NCBI RefSeq assembly: GCF_017094505.1
Contig: NZ_CP064787.1
Span: 1,426,001 to 1,490,000 of the forward strand
Length of the DNA stretch: 64,000 nucleotides
Direction: 5' to 3'
DNA from: Halapricum desulfuricans
GTDB taxonomy: Archaea; Halobacteriota; Halobacteria; Halobacteriales; Haloarculaceae
Shown: piece by piece, positions 43,093 through 52,049 of the stretch
Layout: every line of letters starts with the position of its first letter
Position numbering within the stretch: the stretch's first letter is position 1
Made by a program: the position numbers and the translations under genes
Notes under the pieces: generated by a model
Database searches by the model: none
What the model was told of the DNA's origin: nothing
The model's input: the letters and a program-made list of their open reading frames with translations, nothing else

Positions 43093-44892
43093 ATGGGATT
43101 CTTTACGTCCGGTCACGATCGGGGGTTGTGTGAGTCCGGTCTGACCCGCCGTCTCCTATTTTCCGACCCCGACGTCACGTTCTTCCATCCGCCCAGTATC
43201 TTCGACTTCCGGGAGCGACCGGAGGTGCTCGGTCCGATCAGCGACGTCATTCCGTCTTCACCGGTTTTCGAGATGTATCCGATCGGGCTGACGAGCCTGG
43301 CGGACCGTCTCGAAGGCGCCGGATACAACGCCCGGATCATCAACCTCGCACGCGAGATGCTGACCGATCCGGACTACGATCCGGAGGCGGATATCGCGGC
43401 CTGCACGGCGAACATATACGCCATCGACCTGCACTGGCTTCCCCACGCACACGGGGCGATCGAAGTCGCCCGACTCGTCAAGAAACACCACCCCGACGCG
43501 CCCGTCATCTTCGGTGGACTGAGCTCGACGTATTACCACGAGGAACTGATCGAGTACCCATCGGTCGATTACGTCCTCCGGGGAGATTCGACGGAAGAAC
43601 CGATGGAGCAGCTCGTCGACGCGCTGACGGGAGATGGGGACGTCTCGGACGTGCCGAATCTGACCTATCGAGACGGCGGCGAGACGACGGTAAACCCGCT
43701 GACCTACCAGCCGGACGATCTCGACGACATCTCGGTGCCGTCGTACACCTACGCTATCAGATCCGTACTCAAGTACGGCAGTCTGCGGAAGGTGCTTCCG
43801 CACAAGGGTTGGCTCGACAAGCCGATCACCATGCTGTTGACCTCGCGGGGCTGTCGCCACGCGTGTTCGTTCTGTGGCGGGGCCGACTCCTACGCGGACG
43901 TTCACGACCGGCCGAAACCCGCGTTCCGGTCCCCCGAACGGCTCATCGAGGACGTCCGGACGATCACCGCGTTCTCGGAGGGACCGATCTTTATCGTTCA
44001 CGACCTCCGGCAGGGCGGCTGGGACTACGCCACGGAGTTCTTCGAGCTGCTGGCCGAGGAGGACATCGAAAACGAGTTTATTTTCGAGCTGTTCGGCCCG
44101 GCACCAGCCGAGTACTTCGAGCTGATCGACGACGCCGTCGAACGGTATAGCCTCGAACTCAGTCCCGAGTCACACAAACCGGAGATCCGCGAGAAGATGG
44201 GCAAGTTCGCCGTCTCGAACGAGGCCATCGAGGACACGCTCCGGGCGGCGCTGGACAACGGCTGTCGGAACGTCGACGTGTTCTTCATGATCGGGCTTCC
44301 CGAGCAGAGCTACGAGGACGCCGTCGGTGCGGTCGAGTACGCCGAACATCTCCTGACGGACATCGACGACGATCGCGTCGTCCCCTTCATCGCGCCGCTG
44401 GCGCCGTTTCTCGATCCGGGCAGTCCGGCCTTCGAGAACCCCGAAGCGTACGGGTACGAGCCGCTCGCGGAGACGCTCGAAGAGCACAGGCAGCTACTGC
44501 TCGAGCCGAGCTGGAAGCGGATGTTGAGTTACGAGACGACCGGGTTATCGCGTGACGATATCGTCGAGGCGACCTACGAGGCGGCAGAGCGGATGAACCG
44601 ACTGAAGTACGAACACGGACAGCTCGACGAGGAGACGTTGCAGACGATCCTCGACCGTCTCGAGACCTCCCGGTGGGTCGTCGACCGCGTCGACGAGATT
44701 CACGAGTCGATACCGGACGGACGGCGTGAAGCCGAGTTGCAGGCAATCGCCGAGGAAGTGCCGGACTTCGGTGAGTACAGCATCGCCGGCGAGGACGAAC
44801 TCTGGTGGAAGAACGACGGTCTCAGGGGCGTGCCGAGGCTTGCGAGCGTGGCCGGGAAACTCCTCGTGGGCGAACTCAGACAGCGGCTGTGA
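43093..44892 (+). CDS. B12-binding/radical SAM protein
   Basis: The 599-residue protein has an N-terminal cobalamin-binding-like Rossmann region (about 40-190: YPIGLTSLADRLEGAGY to DAPVIFGGLSSTYYHEEL) and a radical SAM core with CxxxCxxC as C254, C258 and C261 in SRGCRHACSFCGG. C-terminal helices follow. It fits the B12-dependent radical SAM group (TIGR04190-like from memory) that methylates or rearranges unactivated carbons. The substrate is unknown. The ATG at 43093 is used; the upstream TTG is unlikely. It lies between sdhB and sdhA. Confidence 0.85.
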   Translation: MGFFTSGHDRGLCESGLTRRLLFSDPDVTFFHPPSIFDFRERPEVLGPISDVIPSSPVFEMYPIGLTSLADRLEGAGYNARIINLAREMLTDPDYDPEADIAACTANIYAIDLHWLPHAHGAIEVARLVKKHHPDAPVIFGGLSSTYYHEELIEYPSVDYVLRGDSTEEPMEQLVDALTGDGDVSDVPNLTYRDGGETTVNPLTYQPDDLDDISVPSYTYAIRSVLKYGSLRKVLPHKGWLDKPITMLLTSRGCRHACSFCGGADSYADVHDRPKPAFRSPERLIEDVRTITAFSEGPIFIVHDLRQGGWDYATEFFELLAEEDIENEFIFELFGPAPAEYFELIDDAVERYSLELSPESHKPEIREKMGKFAVSNEAIEDTLRAALDNGCRNVDVFFMIGLPEQSYEDAVGAVEYAEHLLTDIDDDRVVPFIAPLAPFLDPGSPAFENPEAYGYEPLAETLEEHRQLLLEPSWKRMLSYETTGLSRDDIVEATYEAAERMNRLKYEHGQLDEETLQTILDRLETSRWVVDRVDEIHESIPDGRREAELQAIAEEVPDFGEYSIAGEDELWWKNDGLRGVPRLASVAGKLLVGELRQRL

Positions 44893-44945
44893 CGCGTTCC
44901 CGGGGCAAAGCCTGAAGTTACGATGCGCCGTAGAGACGGTAATCA

Positions 44946-46769
44946 ATGTACGAATACGACGTGATCGTGGTCGGTGCCGGCGGTGCCGGTCTCCGTGCGG
45001 CCATCGCCGCCCACGAGGAAGGCGCGGACGTCGCACTCGTCACGAAACTCCACCCCGTCCGCAGCCACACCGGCGCGGCGGAAGGCGGCATCAACGCCGC
45101 CCTGCGCGAGGGCGACGACTGGGAACTGCACGCCTACGACACGATGAAGGGGTCGGACTATCTGGGCGACGCGCCGGCGATCGACACGTTCGCCCAGGAC
45201 GCCCCCGACGAGGTGATCCAGCTCGAACACTGGGGGATGCCGTTCTCCCGCGAGGACGACGGTCGGGTCTCACAGCGACCGTTCGGCGGGCTGTCGTTCC
45301 CACGGACGACCTACGCCGGCGCGGAGACCGGCCACCACCTGTTGCACACGATGTACGAGCAGGTCGTCAAGCGCGGAATCGACGTCTACGACGAGTGGTA
45401 CGTGATGAACCTCGCGGTGACAGACCACGACGCGCCCGAAGACCGGGAGTGTCACGGCGTCGTCGCCTACGAGATCAAGTCGGGCGAAGTCGCCGGCTTC
45501 CGCGCACGGAACGGCGTCGTGCTGGCGACGGGCGGACTGGGACAGGTGTTCGAGCACACGACCAACGCCGTCGCCAATACGGGCGACGGTGCGGCGATGG
45601 CCTACCGTGCCGGCGTCCCGCTGGAAGACATGGAGATGATCCAGTTCCACCCGACGACGCTGCCCTCGACAGGCGTGCTCATCTCCGAGGGGGTTCGCGG
45701 CGAGGGCGGGATCCTCTACAACGACGAGGGCGAGCGGTTCATGTTCGAGCGCGGGTACGCCAACAACGAGGGCGAACTCGCCTCGCGTGACGTGGTTTCC
45801 CGGTCCGAGCTGACCGAGGTTCAGGAGGGGCGGGGCATCGAAGACGAGTACGTCCACCTGGACATGCGCCATCTCGGCGAGGAACGGATCATCGACCGAC
45901 TGGAGAACATCCTCCACCTCGCGGAGGACTTCGAGGGCGTGGACGGCCTCGAGGAGCCGATGCCGGTCAAGCCCGGCCAGCACTACGCGATGGGGGGCAT
46001 CGAAACCGACGAGAACGGCCAGACATGCATCGACGGGCTGTACGCCGCCGGCGAGAACGCCTGCGTCTCCCTGCACGGTGCGAACCGTCTGGGCGGCAAC
46101 GCGCTCCCCGAACTGCTCGTGTTCGGTGCACGCGCCGGCAAGCACGCCGCGGGCGGCGACATGGCCGAAGCGAGGATCGAGACCGGCCCCGCAGCGAGGA
46201 GCGAAGCGGCGGACGTCGATGCTGCGGTCGAGCTCGGTGCGACGGACACGAGCGGAGACGCGGCCGCGGACGGCGCGATGACCGAACCGGAGACTGTCCT
46301 CGAGACGGCCGTCGAGCGCGAACGCGAGCGCGTCGACGAACTCCTGGATCGCGACGGGACGAACCACGCGGAGGTCCGGGCGGACGTCCAGGAGACCATG
46401 ACCGAATACGTCAACGTCTTCCGCGAGGAGGAGGGGCTGAAGCAGGCGCTCGAAGAACTGAAGCGCGCACGCGAGGCCTACCGAGACGTCGCGGTGGCCG
46501 ACCCCTCCCGGACGTACAACACCGACCTGATCCACACGATCGAGACGCGCAACATCATCGACCTCGCGGAGGCGATCACCGTCGGCGCGCTCGCCCGCGA
46601 GGAGTTCCGCGGCGCACACTGGCGGAAAGCCCACCAGCAACGCAAGGACGACGAGTGGATCAAACACACCATGCTCGCCTGGAACGAGGGGTCGCCGGAG
46701 CTGTACTACAAGCCGGTCATCCTCGAGGGCGACGAGCAGACATACGAGCCCAAAGAGCGATCCTATTGA
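44946..46769 (+). CDS. sdhA: succinate dehydrogenase flavoprotein subunit
   Basis: This 607-residue protein is SdhA. The FAD-binding N-terminus VIVVGAGGAGLRAAIAAHE is followed by the flavinylation region RSHTGAAEGGINAAL and the substrate site around GGIETDENGQTCIDGLYAAGE. It oxidises succinate to fumarate. A TATA-like aagttac (about 44916-44922) lies near -27, so it has its own promoter, apart from the sdhCDB unit. Confidence 0.96.
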   Translation: MYEYDVIVVGAGGAGLRAAIAAHEEGADVALVTKLHPVRSHTGAAEGGINAALREGDDWELHAYDTMKGSDYLGDAPAIDTFAQDAPDEVIQLEHWGMPFSREDDGRVSQRPFGGLSFPRTTYAGAETGHHLLHTMYEQVVKRGIDVYDEWYVMNLAVTDHDAPEDRECHGVVAYEIKSGEVAGFRARNGVVLATGGLGQVFEHTTNAVANTGDGAAMAYRAGVPLEDMEMIQFHPTTLPSTGVLISEGVRGEGGILYNDEGERFMFERGYANNEGELASRDVVSRSELTEVQEGRGIEDEYVHLDMRHLGEERIIDRLENILHLAEDFEGVDGLEEPMPVKPGQHYAMGGIETDENGQTCIDGLYAAGENACVSLHGANRLGGNALPELLVFGARAGKHAAGGDMAEARIETGPAARSEAADVDAAVELGATDTSGDAAADGAMTEPETVLETAVERERERVDELLDRDGTNHAEVRADVQETMTEYVNVFREEEGLKQALEELKRAREAYRDVAVADPSRTYNTDLIHTIETRNIIDLAEAITVGALAREEFRGAHWRKAHQQRKDDEWIKHTMLAWNEGSPELYYKPVILEGDEQTYEPKERSY

Positions 46770-46781
46770 GCGCTCCGACGG

Positions 46782-47024
46782 CTAGCTGACGGGTCGGTGG
46801 CCGCCGATCCAGCGGCCCGTCTCTCGCAGGAGGCCGACAACGACAATTACCAGCGGGGCCGCCGCGACCCCGACGAGCACGTTTGCGAGTGTCTCGAACC
46901 CCAGCCGGAGCAACTGCAGCGCGATGAGGTTCGCCAGCACGAACCCGATGATCAGCAGCGATCGCGCCTCGTAGACCGCCTGGAGCCGCTCGTGTTCGAA
47001 GACGTCTCCCGGCGTCCCGTACAT
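46782..47024 (-). CDS. small membrane protein
   Basis: The 80-residue protein has two hydrophobic helices (about 24-42 and 50-68) with short charged ends. The ATG at 47024 (MYGTPGDVFEHE) is about 26-30 bp after the TATA-like CTTTTGATA on its strand, so a longer frame starting with GTG at 47072 is rejected. No family is recognised. It converges with sdhA, 12 bp between stops. Confidence 0.65.
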   Translation of the reverse strand: MYGTPGDVFEHERLQAVYEARSLLIIGFVLANLIALQLLRLGFETLANVLVGVAAAPLVIVVVGLLRETGRWIGGHRPVS

Positions 47025-47232
47025 ATCAGGAGATTGTACGCCATCGCTATCAAAAGTATCGGAAATTGTCACGAGTCCCCGACCGTCCGGCGTCGACGGG
47101 TACGAAACCGTTCACATAGGGAGCCGCATGGAAATCCACAGAGTTCGCCCGGGAACGATAATCCGATCACCCGATCGGAGCGGGAGTTCCGCCGAGCAAC
47201 TCCTGAAACCGTCGGGGCCGATGACAGACCGC

Positions 47233-48300
47233 TCACTCCCCGGCGAGGTCGACGGAGAACGGCTCGAACTCGCCGACGGACGTGGCAAACGCGCCAAGCA
47301 GGTCAGCGGCCGCGTCCAGGTCCTCGGTGTCGACGACTTCGACGGGTGTGTGCATATACCGGTTCGGCAGCCCGAGATTCACGGACGGGACGCCGCCGCG
47401 CTGGGTGTAGAACGCGTCGGCGTCGGTTCCAGTGCTGATCCCGGCCGCCTCGAGCTGGATCGGTACGCTGTCGGCGTCGGCCACGGACCGAAGTGCCTCG
47501 ACGAGTTTCGGGTGATTCGCGCTCCCGCGAGCGACGACCGGGCCGCCGCCGAGCTCGATCGCGCTGGACTGTTTCTTGGGCACGCCCGGCGTATCGGTCG
47601 CGTGCGTGACGTCCACGGCCACGGCGACGTCCGGATCGAGATCGAACCCGACCATCCTCGCGCCCCTGAGCCCGACCTCCTCCTGAACGGTGCTGACGGC
47701 ATAGACCGTCGCGTCCGCGCCGCGGTCGCTGGCCCGCCGCAGCGCCTCCGCGGCCGTCCAGATCCCGACACGGTTGTCCATCCCCCGGCCGGCCAGCCGG
47801 GTCCCGGAAAGCGATCGCACTCCCGAAGCGAACGTGATCGGATCGCCGATCGCGACTCGCTCGCGGGCCGCGTCGCCGTCCGCGACGCCGATGTCGACGT
47901 ACTGCTCGGCCACGTCATCGACACTCTCGTCCTCGCGCTCGCGGAGGTGGATTGCCGTCTGGCCGATGACGCCGTTGACCGGGCCGTCGTCAGTGTGAAC
48001 GGTGACGTGCTGGCCGCGCGTGACCGTCCGGTCGGACCCGCCGATCCGGCTCAACCTGAGATAGCCGTCGTCGGTGACGTCCCGAACCATGAACCCGATC
48101 TCGTCGCTGTGGCCCGCGATCATGACCTCGGTCGCGCCGCCCTCGTGGACCGCCACGGCGTTCCCGTAGTCGTCGACGCGTACGTCGTCGGCGAATTCCG
48201 AGACGTACTCGACCCAGACGCGCTGGCTCGCCGTCTCGAACCCCGACGGTGACGCCGTCTCGAGCAGGCTGTCGAGAAACTCCCGCTGGTGGTCTTCCAT
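47233..48300 (-). CDS. M42-family metallopeptidase (TET-like aminopeptidase)
   Basis: This 355-residue enzyme is in peptidase family M42, which forms large tetrahedral (TET) aminopeptidase particles in archaea. Metal and active-site motifs are GHSDEIGFMV, GRGMDNRVGIW, TVQEEVGLRGA, DVTHATDTPG and the final MHTPVEVV. The ATG at 48300 is preferred over an upstream ATG because it matches the family N-terminus MEDHQREFLDSLLE. It is divergent from the thiolase gene. Which peptides it prefers is not readable. Confidence 0.93.
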   Translation of the reverse strand: MEDHQREFLDSLLETASPSGFETASQRVWVEYVSEFADDVRVDDYGNAVAVHEGGATEVMIAGHSDEIGFMVRDVTDDGYLRLSRIGGSDRTVTRGQHVTVHTDDGPVNGVIGQTAIHLREREDESVDDVAEQYVDIGVADGDAARERVAIGDPITFASGVRSLSGTRLAGRGMDNRVGIWTAAEALRRASDRGADATVYAVSTVQEEVGLRGARMVGFDLDPDVAVAVDVTHATDTPGVPKKQSSAIELGGGPVVARGSANHPKLVEALRSVADADSVPIQLEAAGISTGTDADAFYTQRGGVPSVNLGLPNRYMHTPVEVVDTEDLDAAADLLGAFATSVGEFEPFSVDLAGE

Positions 48301-48407
48301 ACGACCACTCGGACCGAAACGACCAAGAGTGTCACGCCTGGCGTCTCGCACAATTCGTTTCCGGTTGGGTAACTGTTAACAGGCCAGTATTCGATTGATC
48401 GATAGTC

Positions 48408-49544
48408 ATGGATCGGACACCCGTGATCGTGCAGGCGGTGCGAACGCCGCAGGGAAAGGAAGACGGCGTCTACGCGGACGTCAGAAGCGAGGATCTGTCA
48501 GTTCCGTTGATAAACGAGTTGCTCGCGGCGACAGGGCTGAGCAGCGGGGACGTGGACGACCTGCTGTGGGGGTGTGCCCAGCAGCGCGACGAACAGGGCA
48601 ACAACGTCGCGAGAGTGATCGCGCTGCTCTCGGAGCTCGGCGAGTCGGTGCCGGCGACGACGATCAACCGGTGGTGTGCGTCTTCCGCGGAAGCGATCAT
48701 GCGCGGGGCGGACGCCATCGCCGCCGGCCAGCGCGACTGCGTGATCGCCGGTGGCGTCGAGTCGATGTCTCGGGTGAAGATGGGCGAGAACACCCATAAC
48801 GTCCACCCGCGACTCGCAGAGCTGTACAACGTCGGCGAGCTCCAGATGGGGATGACCGCCGAGACGGTCGCCGAAAGGTACGACGTCAGCAGGGAGGCCC
48901 AGGACGAGTACGCGCTCAGGAGTCACGAACGGGCCGCCGAAGCGACTGATTCCGGTCGGTTCGACGACGAGATCGTCCCGATCGAGACGGGAGAGGAGCT
49001 CGTCGAGGAAGACGAAGGGATCCGTCGGGAGACGGATCTGGAGACGCTCGCCGGGTTGCCGACGGTGTTCAAGTCCGATGGCACGGTCACGCCGGGCAAC
49101 GCCTCACAGGTCAGCGACGGCGCTGCCGGCGTGCTGATGACCGCGAAGTCCGTCGCCGAAGACCACGGGTTGCCGATTCTGGCGGAAGTGGGTGCCCACG
49201 AGGTGGTCGGCGTCGATCCGACGGAGATGGGAGTCGGTCCCGTGCCGGCGGTACGGCAACTCGGCGAGCGAACCGGTCACGATCCCGGCGACTACGACCT
49301 CGTGGAGTTGAACGAGGCGTTCGCTTCCCAGACGCTGTACTGCCAGCGCGAACTCGGGTTCGACGACGACGTGTTCAACGTCAACGGCGGGGCGATCGCG
49401 CTCGGCCACCCGCTCGGAGCCTCGGGTGCGCGTCTGCCCGTGACGTTACTGCACGAGATGCACAGACGCGACGCCGAGCTGGGGCTGGCGACGGAGTGTG
49501 TCGGCTTCGGGCAGGGGGCCGCGATCGAGTTCAAACGCCCGTAG
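48408..49544 (+). CDS. thiolase (acetyl-CoA acyltransferase family)
   Basis: The 378-residue protein is a thiolase with active-site C90 in [12 protein letters not shown]334 in [10 protein letters not shown] and C364 in ECVGFGQG. Such enzymes act in fatty-acid breakdown or in making acetoacetyl-CoA for mevalonate or polyhydroxyalkanoate synthesis. No partner gene is near to pick among these roles. Haloarchaea often have several thiolases, one beside a DUF35 partner, but none is seen here. Confidence 0.93.
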   Translation: MDRTPVIVQAVRTPQGKEDGVYADVRSEDLSVPLINELLAATGLSSGDVDDLLWGCAQQRDEQGNNVARVIALLSELGESVPATTINRWCASSAEAIMRGADAIAAGQRDCVIAGGVESMSRVKMGENTHNVHPRLAELYNVGELQMGMTAETVAERYDVSREAQDEYALRSHERAAEATDSGRFDDEIVPIETGEELVEEDEGIRRETDLETLAGLPTVFKSDGTVTPGNASQVSDGAAGVLMTAKSVAEDHGLPILAEVGAHEVVGVDPTEMGVGPVPAVRQLGERTGHDPGDYDLVELNEAFASQTLYCQRELGFDDDVFNVNGGAIALGHPLGASGARLPVTLLHEMHRRDAELGLATECVGFGQGAAIEFKRP

Positions 49545-49571
49545 CGGTCCGAACACCGATCGGGTTCGAAG

Positions 49572-49580
49572 CGCTTAAGC
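49572..49580 (+). promoter_or_regulatory. TATA-like promoter of rpl15e with long leader
   Basis: The palindromic gcgcttaagcgc contains a TATA-like cttaag about 145 bp before the rpl15e ATG, implying a leader of roughly 115-120 nt. A second AT-rich stretch, gaaaatttg at 49592, could also serve. Confidence 0.4.
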
Positions 49581-49720
49581 GCACCAGCGGAGAAAATTTG
49601 CCAACTCGCTGGTGGCGGGCTCCAGCGGGCACCTGCCGTCGTCGGTCGCGCGGCCGGCGAGTCGCAGGCTGGAATGTGGTCGGGCAACCGACTGAACCAC
49701 TCGACGCCCGCGGTGAAACC

Positions 49721-50311
49721 ATGGCAAAGAGCTTCTACTCACACATCCGGGACGCCTGGAAGGACCCGGACGACGGCAAAGTCGCGGAACTACAGTGGCA
49801 GCGTATGCAGGAATGGCGCCAGCAGGGCGCGATCGAGCGTGTCGAGCGCCCCACGCGGCTGGACAAGGCGCGTTCGCTCGGTTACAAGGCCAAGCAGGGG
49901 ATCGTCGTTGCACGCGTCAGCGTCCGCAAGGGCAGCGCTCGAAAAGTTCGCCACAAGGCCGGACGACGCTCGAAGCGTCAGGGCGTCACCCGAATCACGC
50001 GCCGGAAGAACCTCCAGCGCGTCGCCGAGGAGCGCGCGACCCGCAAGTACCGCAACCTGCGCGTGCTCAACTCCTACTGGGCCGGTGAAGACGGGAGCCA
50101 GAAGTGGTTCGAGGTCATCATGGTCGACCCGAACCACCCGGCGATCGAGAACGACGACGACCTCAACTGGATCTGTGACGACGCCCACGACAACCGCGCA
50201 CTGCGCGGGTTGACCAGTGCCGGCCAGTCCAACCGCGGACTCCAGCAGAAAGGCAAAGGCACCGAGCACACGCGTCCCTCGAACAACAGCGGTAAAGGAC
50301 GCGGCAAGTAG
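49721..50311 (+). CDS. rpl15e: 50S ribosomal protein L15e
   Basis: This 196-residue protein is archaeal/eukaryal ribosomal protein L15e. The basic core ([36 protein letters not shown]) and the end [18 protein letters not shown] fit the family. The ATG at 49721 gives [16 protein letters not shown], the normal start. Its leader is unusually long for a haloarchaeal gene, which may point to autoregulation. Confidence 0.97.
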   Translation: MAKSFYSHIRDAWKDPDDGKVAELQWQRMQEWRQQGAIERVERPTRLDKARSLGYKAKQGIVVARVSVRKGSARKVRHKAGRRSKRQGVTRITRRKNLQRVAEERATRKYRNLRVLNSYWAGEDGSQKWFEVIMVDPNHPAIENDDDLNWICDDAHDNRALRGLTSAGQSNRGLQQKGKGTEHTRPSNNSGKGRGK

Positions 50312-50359
50312 CGACCGGTCACTTCTCGGCTTTCGACGAGTGACTAGCCCCGCGTATCG

Positions 50360-50494
50360 TTACTGAATATACGACGGGTCCTCCGCGTCGCAGTTCTGTT
50401 CGTGCTGTTCGGCGTCGGTGCGATTGTCGAACAGCATCTCACATTTCTCGCATTGATACCACGTTTCGCCGTCCTTCTCGGTCGTGGTTACCAT
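50360..50494 (-). CDS. small C2H2-type zinc-finger protein
   Basis: The 44-residue protein reads MVTTTEKDGETWYQCEKCEM, then DAEQHEQNCDAEDPSYIQ. C15, C18, H31 and C35 form a zinc finger. This matches a widespread haloarchaeal family of micro-proteins (DUF7128-like from memory). The chosen ATG gives the family N-terminus. A role in metal or nucleic-acid binding is inference. It converges with rpl15e. Confidence 0.82.
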   Translation of the reverse strand: MVTTTEKDGETWYQCEKCEMLFDNRTDAEQHEQNCDAEDPSYIQ

Positions 50495-50594
50495 ATGTGT
50501 ATGTCTGTCGTGATGTCGTATAGAGGTTTCTCCGGCACAGGTGTCTCTGCCAGAAATCGCGTGACAGGATAGCGTACTCGGTCCGGGAACGTAA

Positions 50595-50604
50595 CCTATA
50601 TCAA
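50595..50604 (+). promoter_or_regulatory. TATA box of tRNA-His
   Basis: cctatatcaa lies 35-44 bp before the mature tRNA 5' end, the same spacing as for tRNA-Leu above. Confidence 0.55.
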
Positions 50605-50638
50605 TCGCACTCCGGCTACATTGAGGTGCCCAACGCGT

Positions 50639-50711
50639 GTCCGGGTTGGGGTAGTGGTTATCCTCCAGCCTTGTGGAGGCTGGGACGCGGGTTCGATTCT
50701 CGCACCCGGAC
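50639..50711 (+). tRNA. trnH-GTG: tRNA-His (anticodon GTG)
   Basis: The sequence folds with acceptor TCCGGGT/ACCCGGA and an encoded G at -1 facing C73, the hallmark of tRNA-His. The anticodon loop TTGTGGA gives GTG. The T arm is GCGGGTTCGATTCTCGC. There is no intron and no encoded CCA. Its 3' end is duplicated 113 bp downstream. Confidence 0.95.
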
Positions 50712-50720
50712 CTTCTTGCG
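50690..50720 (+). repeat. 31-bp direct repeat, tRNA-His 3' end copy (attL-like)
   Basis: From the T-arm G at 50690 through the first 9 bp after the tRNA, 31 bp recur exactly at 50803-50833. Such 3'-end duplications are left by tyrosine-recombinase integrations. Confidence 0.7.
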
Positions 50721-50802
50721 GCGAGCAGACCGCGAGCCGTAGAAGTCGTCAGAGAATCGAGCCCTACCAGTCGCGCGCAGCGAAGCGAGCACGTCTGGTT
50801 CC

Positions 50803-50833
50803 GGTTCGATTCTCGCACCCGGACCTTCTTGCG
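50803..50833 (+). repeat. 31-bp direct repeat, downstream copy (attR-like)
   Basis: Identical to 50690-50720, with 82 bp between the copies. The remainder of the tRNA is absent here. Degenerate inverted pieces of the same sequence (gagaatcgagccc near 50754 and gggcgagaatct near 50862) lie close by. No integrase is visible. Confidence 0.7.
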
Positions 50834-50914
50834 ACGACAAACGGGAAGAGCGAAAAGTCCCGGGCGAGAATCTAATCAGGGAGGTCGCGCACAGTGGAAC
50901 CACTCGTGGTATGA

Positions 50915-50925
50915 TGCTTTTTATG
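50915..50925 (+). promoter_or_regulatory. TATA box of the CARF-like gene
   Basis: gctttttatgg lies 25-35 bp before ATG 50950 and supports that start instead of an ATG 39 bp further up. Confidence 0.55.
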
Positions 50926-50949
50926 GTCGGTGGTCTCCACGTCTCGGGT

Positions 50950-51852
50950 ATGCATACCCACATCGTCCCGGTCGGGTTCGACTACGACCGGTTGATCGCG
51001 CCGCTGGTGCGCGAGCAACTCGACGTCGATCGGGCGATCCTGCTGGAGGGCGCAGTCGGCAGCGAAGCAAACGTCGAGTACTCCCAGCAGCTAGCTGCAC
51101 AGCTGGAGACTGACTTCCAGAACTTGCTGGGCGCGGAAACCGAGCGCATCTCGCTCGCGGACGTCTATGATTACGACGCCGCCTTCGAGGAGGCTTACGC
51201 GCTCATCAACGCCGAACTCGACCACAGTCCGGAAGCGGAGGTCTGGGTCAACATCTCCGCGATGCCCCGGCCGGTGTCCTTTGCCTTCGCGACGGCCGCC
51301 AACTCGATCATGGTCGAACGAGAGGGCGACCGCGACCGGATCCACACCTACTACACGGCCCCCGAAAAATACCTCGAGACGGAGCTGGCCGAGGAGTTGC
51401 GCGAGGGGATCGACATCGTGACCGATCTCGGCCGAGAACTCGACGACGAGCGAGTCGAAGCGTGGCTCACGAGCGCCCGGGACCTGCTCTCGGAGTTCGA
51501 CGAGCGCGGGACGACGATCGGGGCCAAGGAGATCGACGGCAGTTACGTCGTCGAGCTCCCGGTCGCGTCGTTCTCGAACGTCAAGCCCTTCGAGGAAGTC
51601 ATCCTCTTCACGCTGGGCGAACACGGCGAGTTCGAATCGGTTTCCGAACTCGCCCAGCAGCTGGCCGAAGACCTCGGCGAGGAGTACACCGACAGCTTCC
51701 GTTCGAAGGTCCTGTACAACGTCGACCGGCTCGGACCGGGTGGCAAGGGATACATCGAACAGGAATCACACGGCAAGTCCTACCGGACCCGGCTGTCGCG
51801 CATCGGACAACTGTGGGTGCGCGCTCACTCCAACGAAGACGACGGACTGTGA
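50950..51852 (+). CDS. HFX_2341-type transcriptional regulator (CARF-like Rossmann plus HTH)
   Basis: The 300-residue protein begins MHTHIVPVGFDYDRLIAPLV, the opening of the haloarchaeal HFX_2341/DUF6293 family. The N-terminal half (about 1-165) is a Rossmann-like CARF-type ligand domain with LLEGAVGSEANVEY and VWVNISAMPRPVSFAFATAA; the C-terminal 100 residues (LGEHGEFESVSELAQQLAEDL ... SYRTRLSRIGQLWVRAH) form a winged helix. CARF-HTH proteins often sense cyclic oligoadenylate in type III CRISPR systems, but no cas gene is near. Ligand and targets are unknown. Confidence 0.88.
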   Translation: MHTHIVPVGFDYDRLIAPLVREQLDVDRAILLEGAVGSEANVEYSQQLAAQLETDFQNLLGAETERISLADVYDYDAAFEEAYALINAELDHSPEAEVWVNISAMPRPVSFAFATAANSIMVEREGDRDRIHTYYTAPEKYLETELAEELREGIDIVTDLGRELDDERVEAWLTSARDLLSEFDERGTTIGAKEIDGSYVVELPVASFSNVKPFEEVILFTLGEHGEFESVSELAQQLAEDLGEEYTDSFRSKVLYNVDRLGPGGKGYIEQESHGKSYRTRLSRIGQLWVRAHSNEDDGL

Positions 51853-52049
51853 GCGCGCGGCCTGCCCTGTGACAGCCTTCGCTCGCCTAGAAATTCAATT
51901 TCAGACAATACTCGCGCGCAAACGTTCATGATAGATGTGGTGTGGCATCGGCAGACAACCCAAATATCAGGGGCCGAATCGTCTATGAGTGGAACCGTGT
52001 CGCAGGGACCGAGCGATTTATCTGTGTACGGAATTGTGTTTTAGGTACA

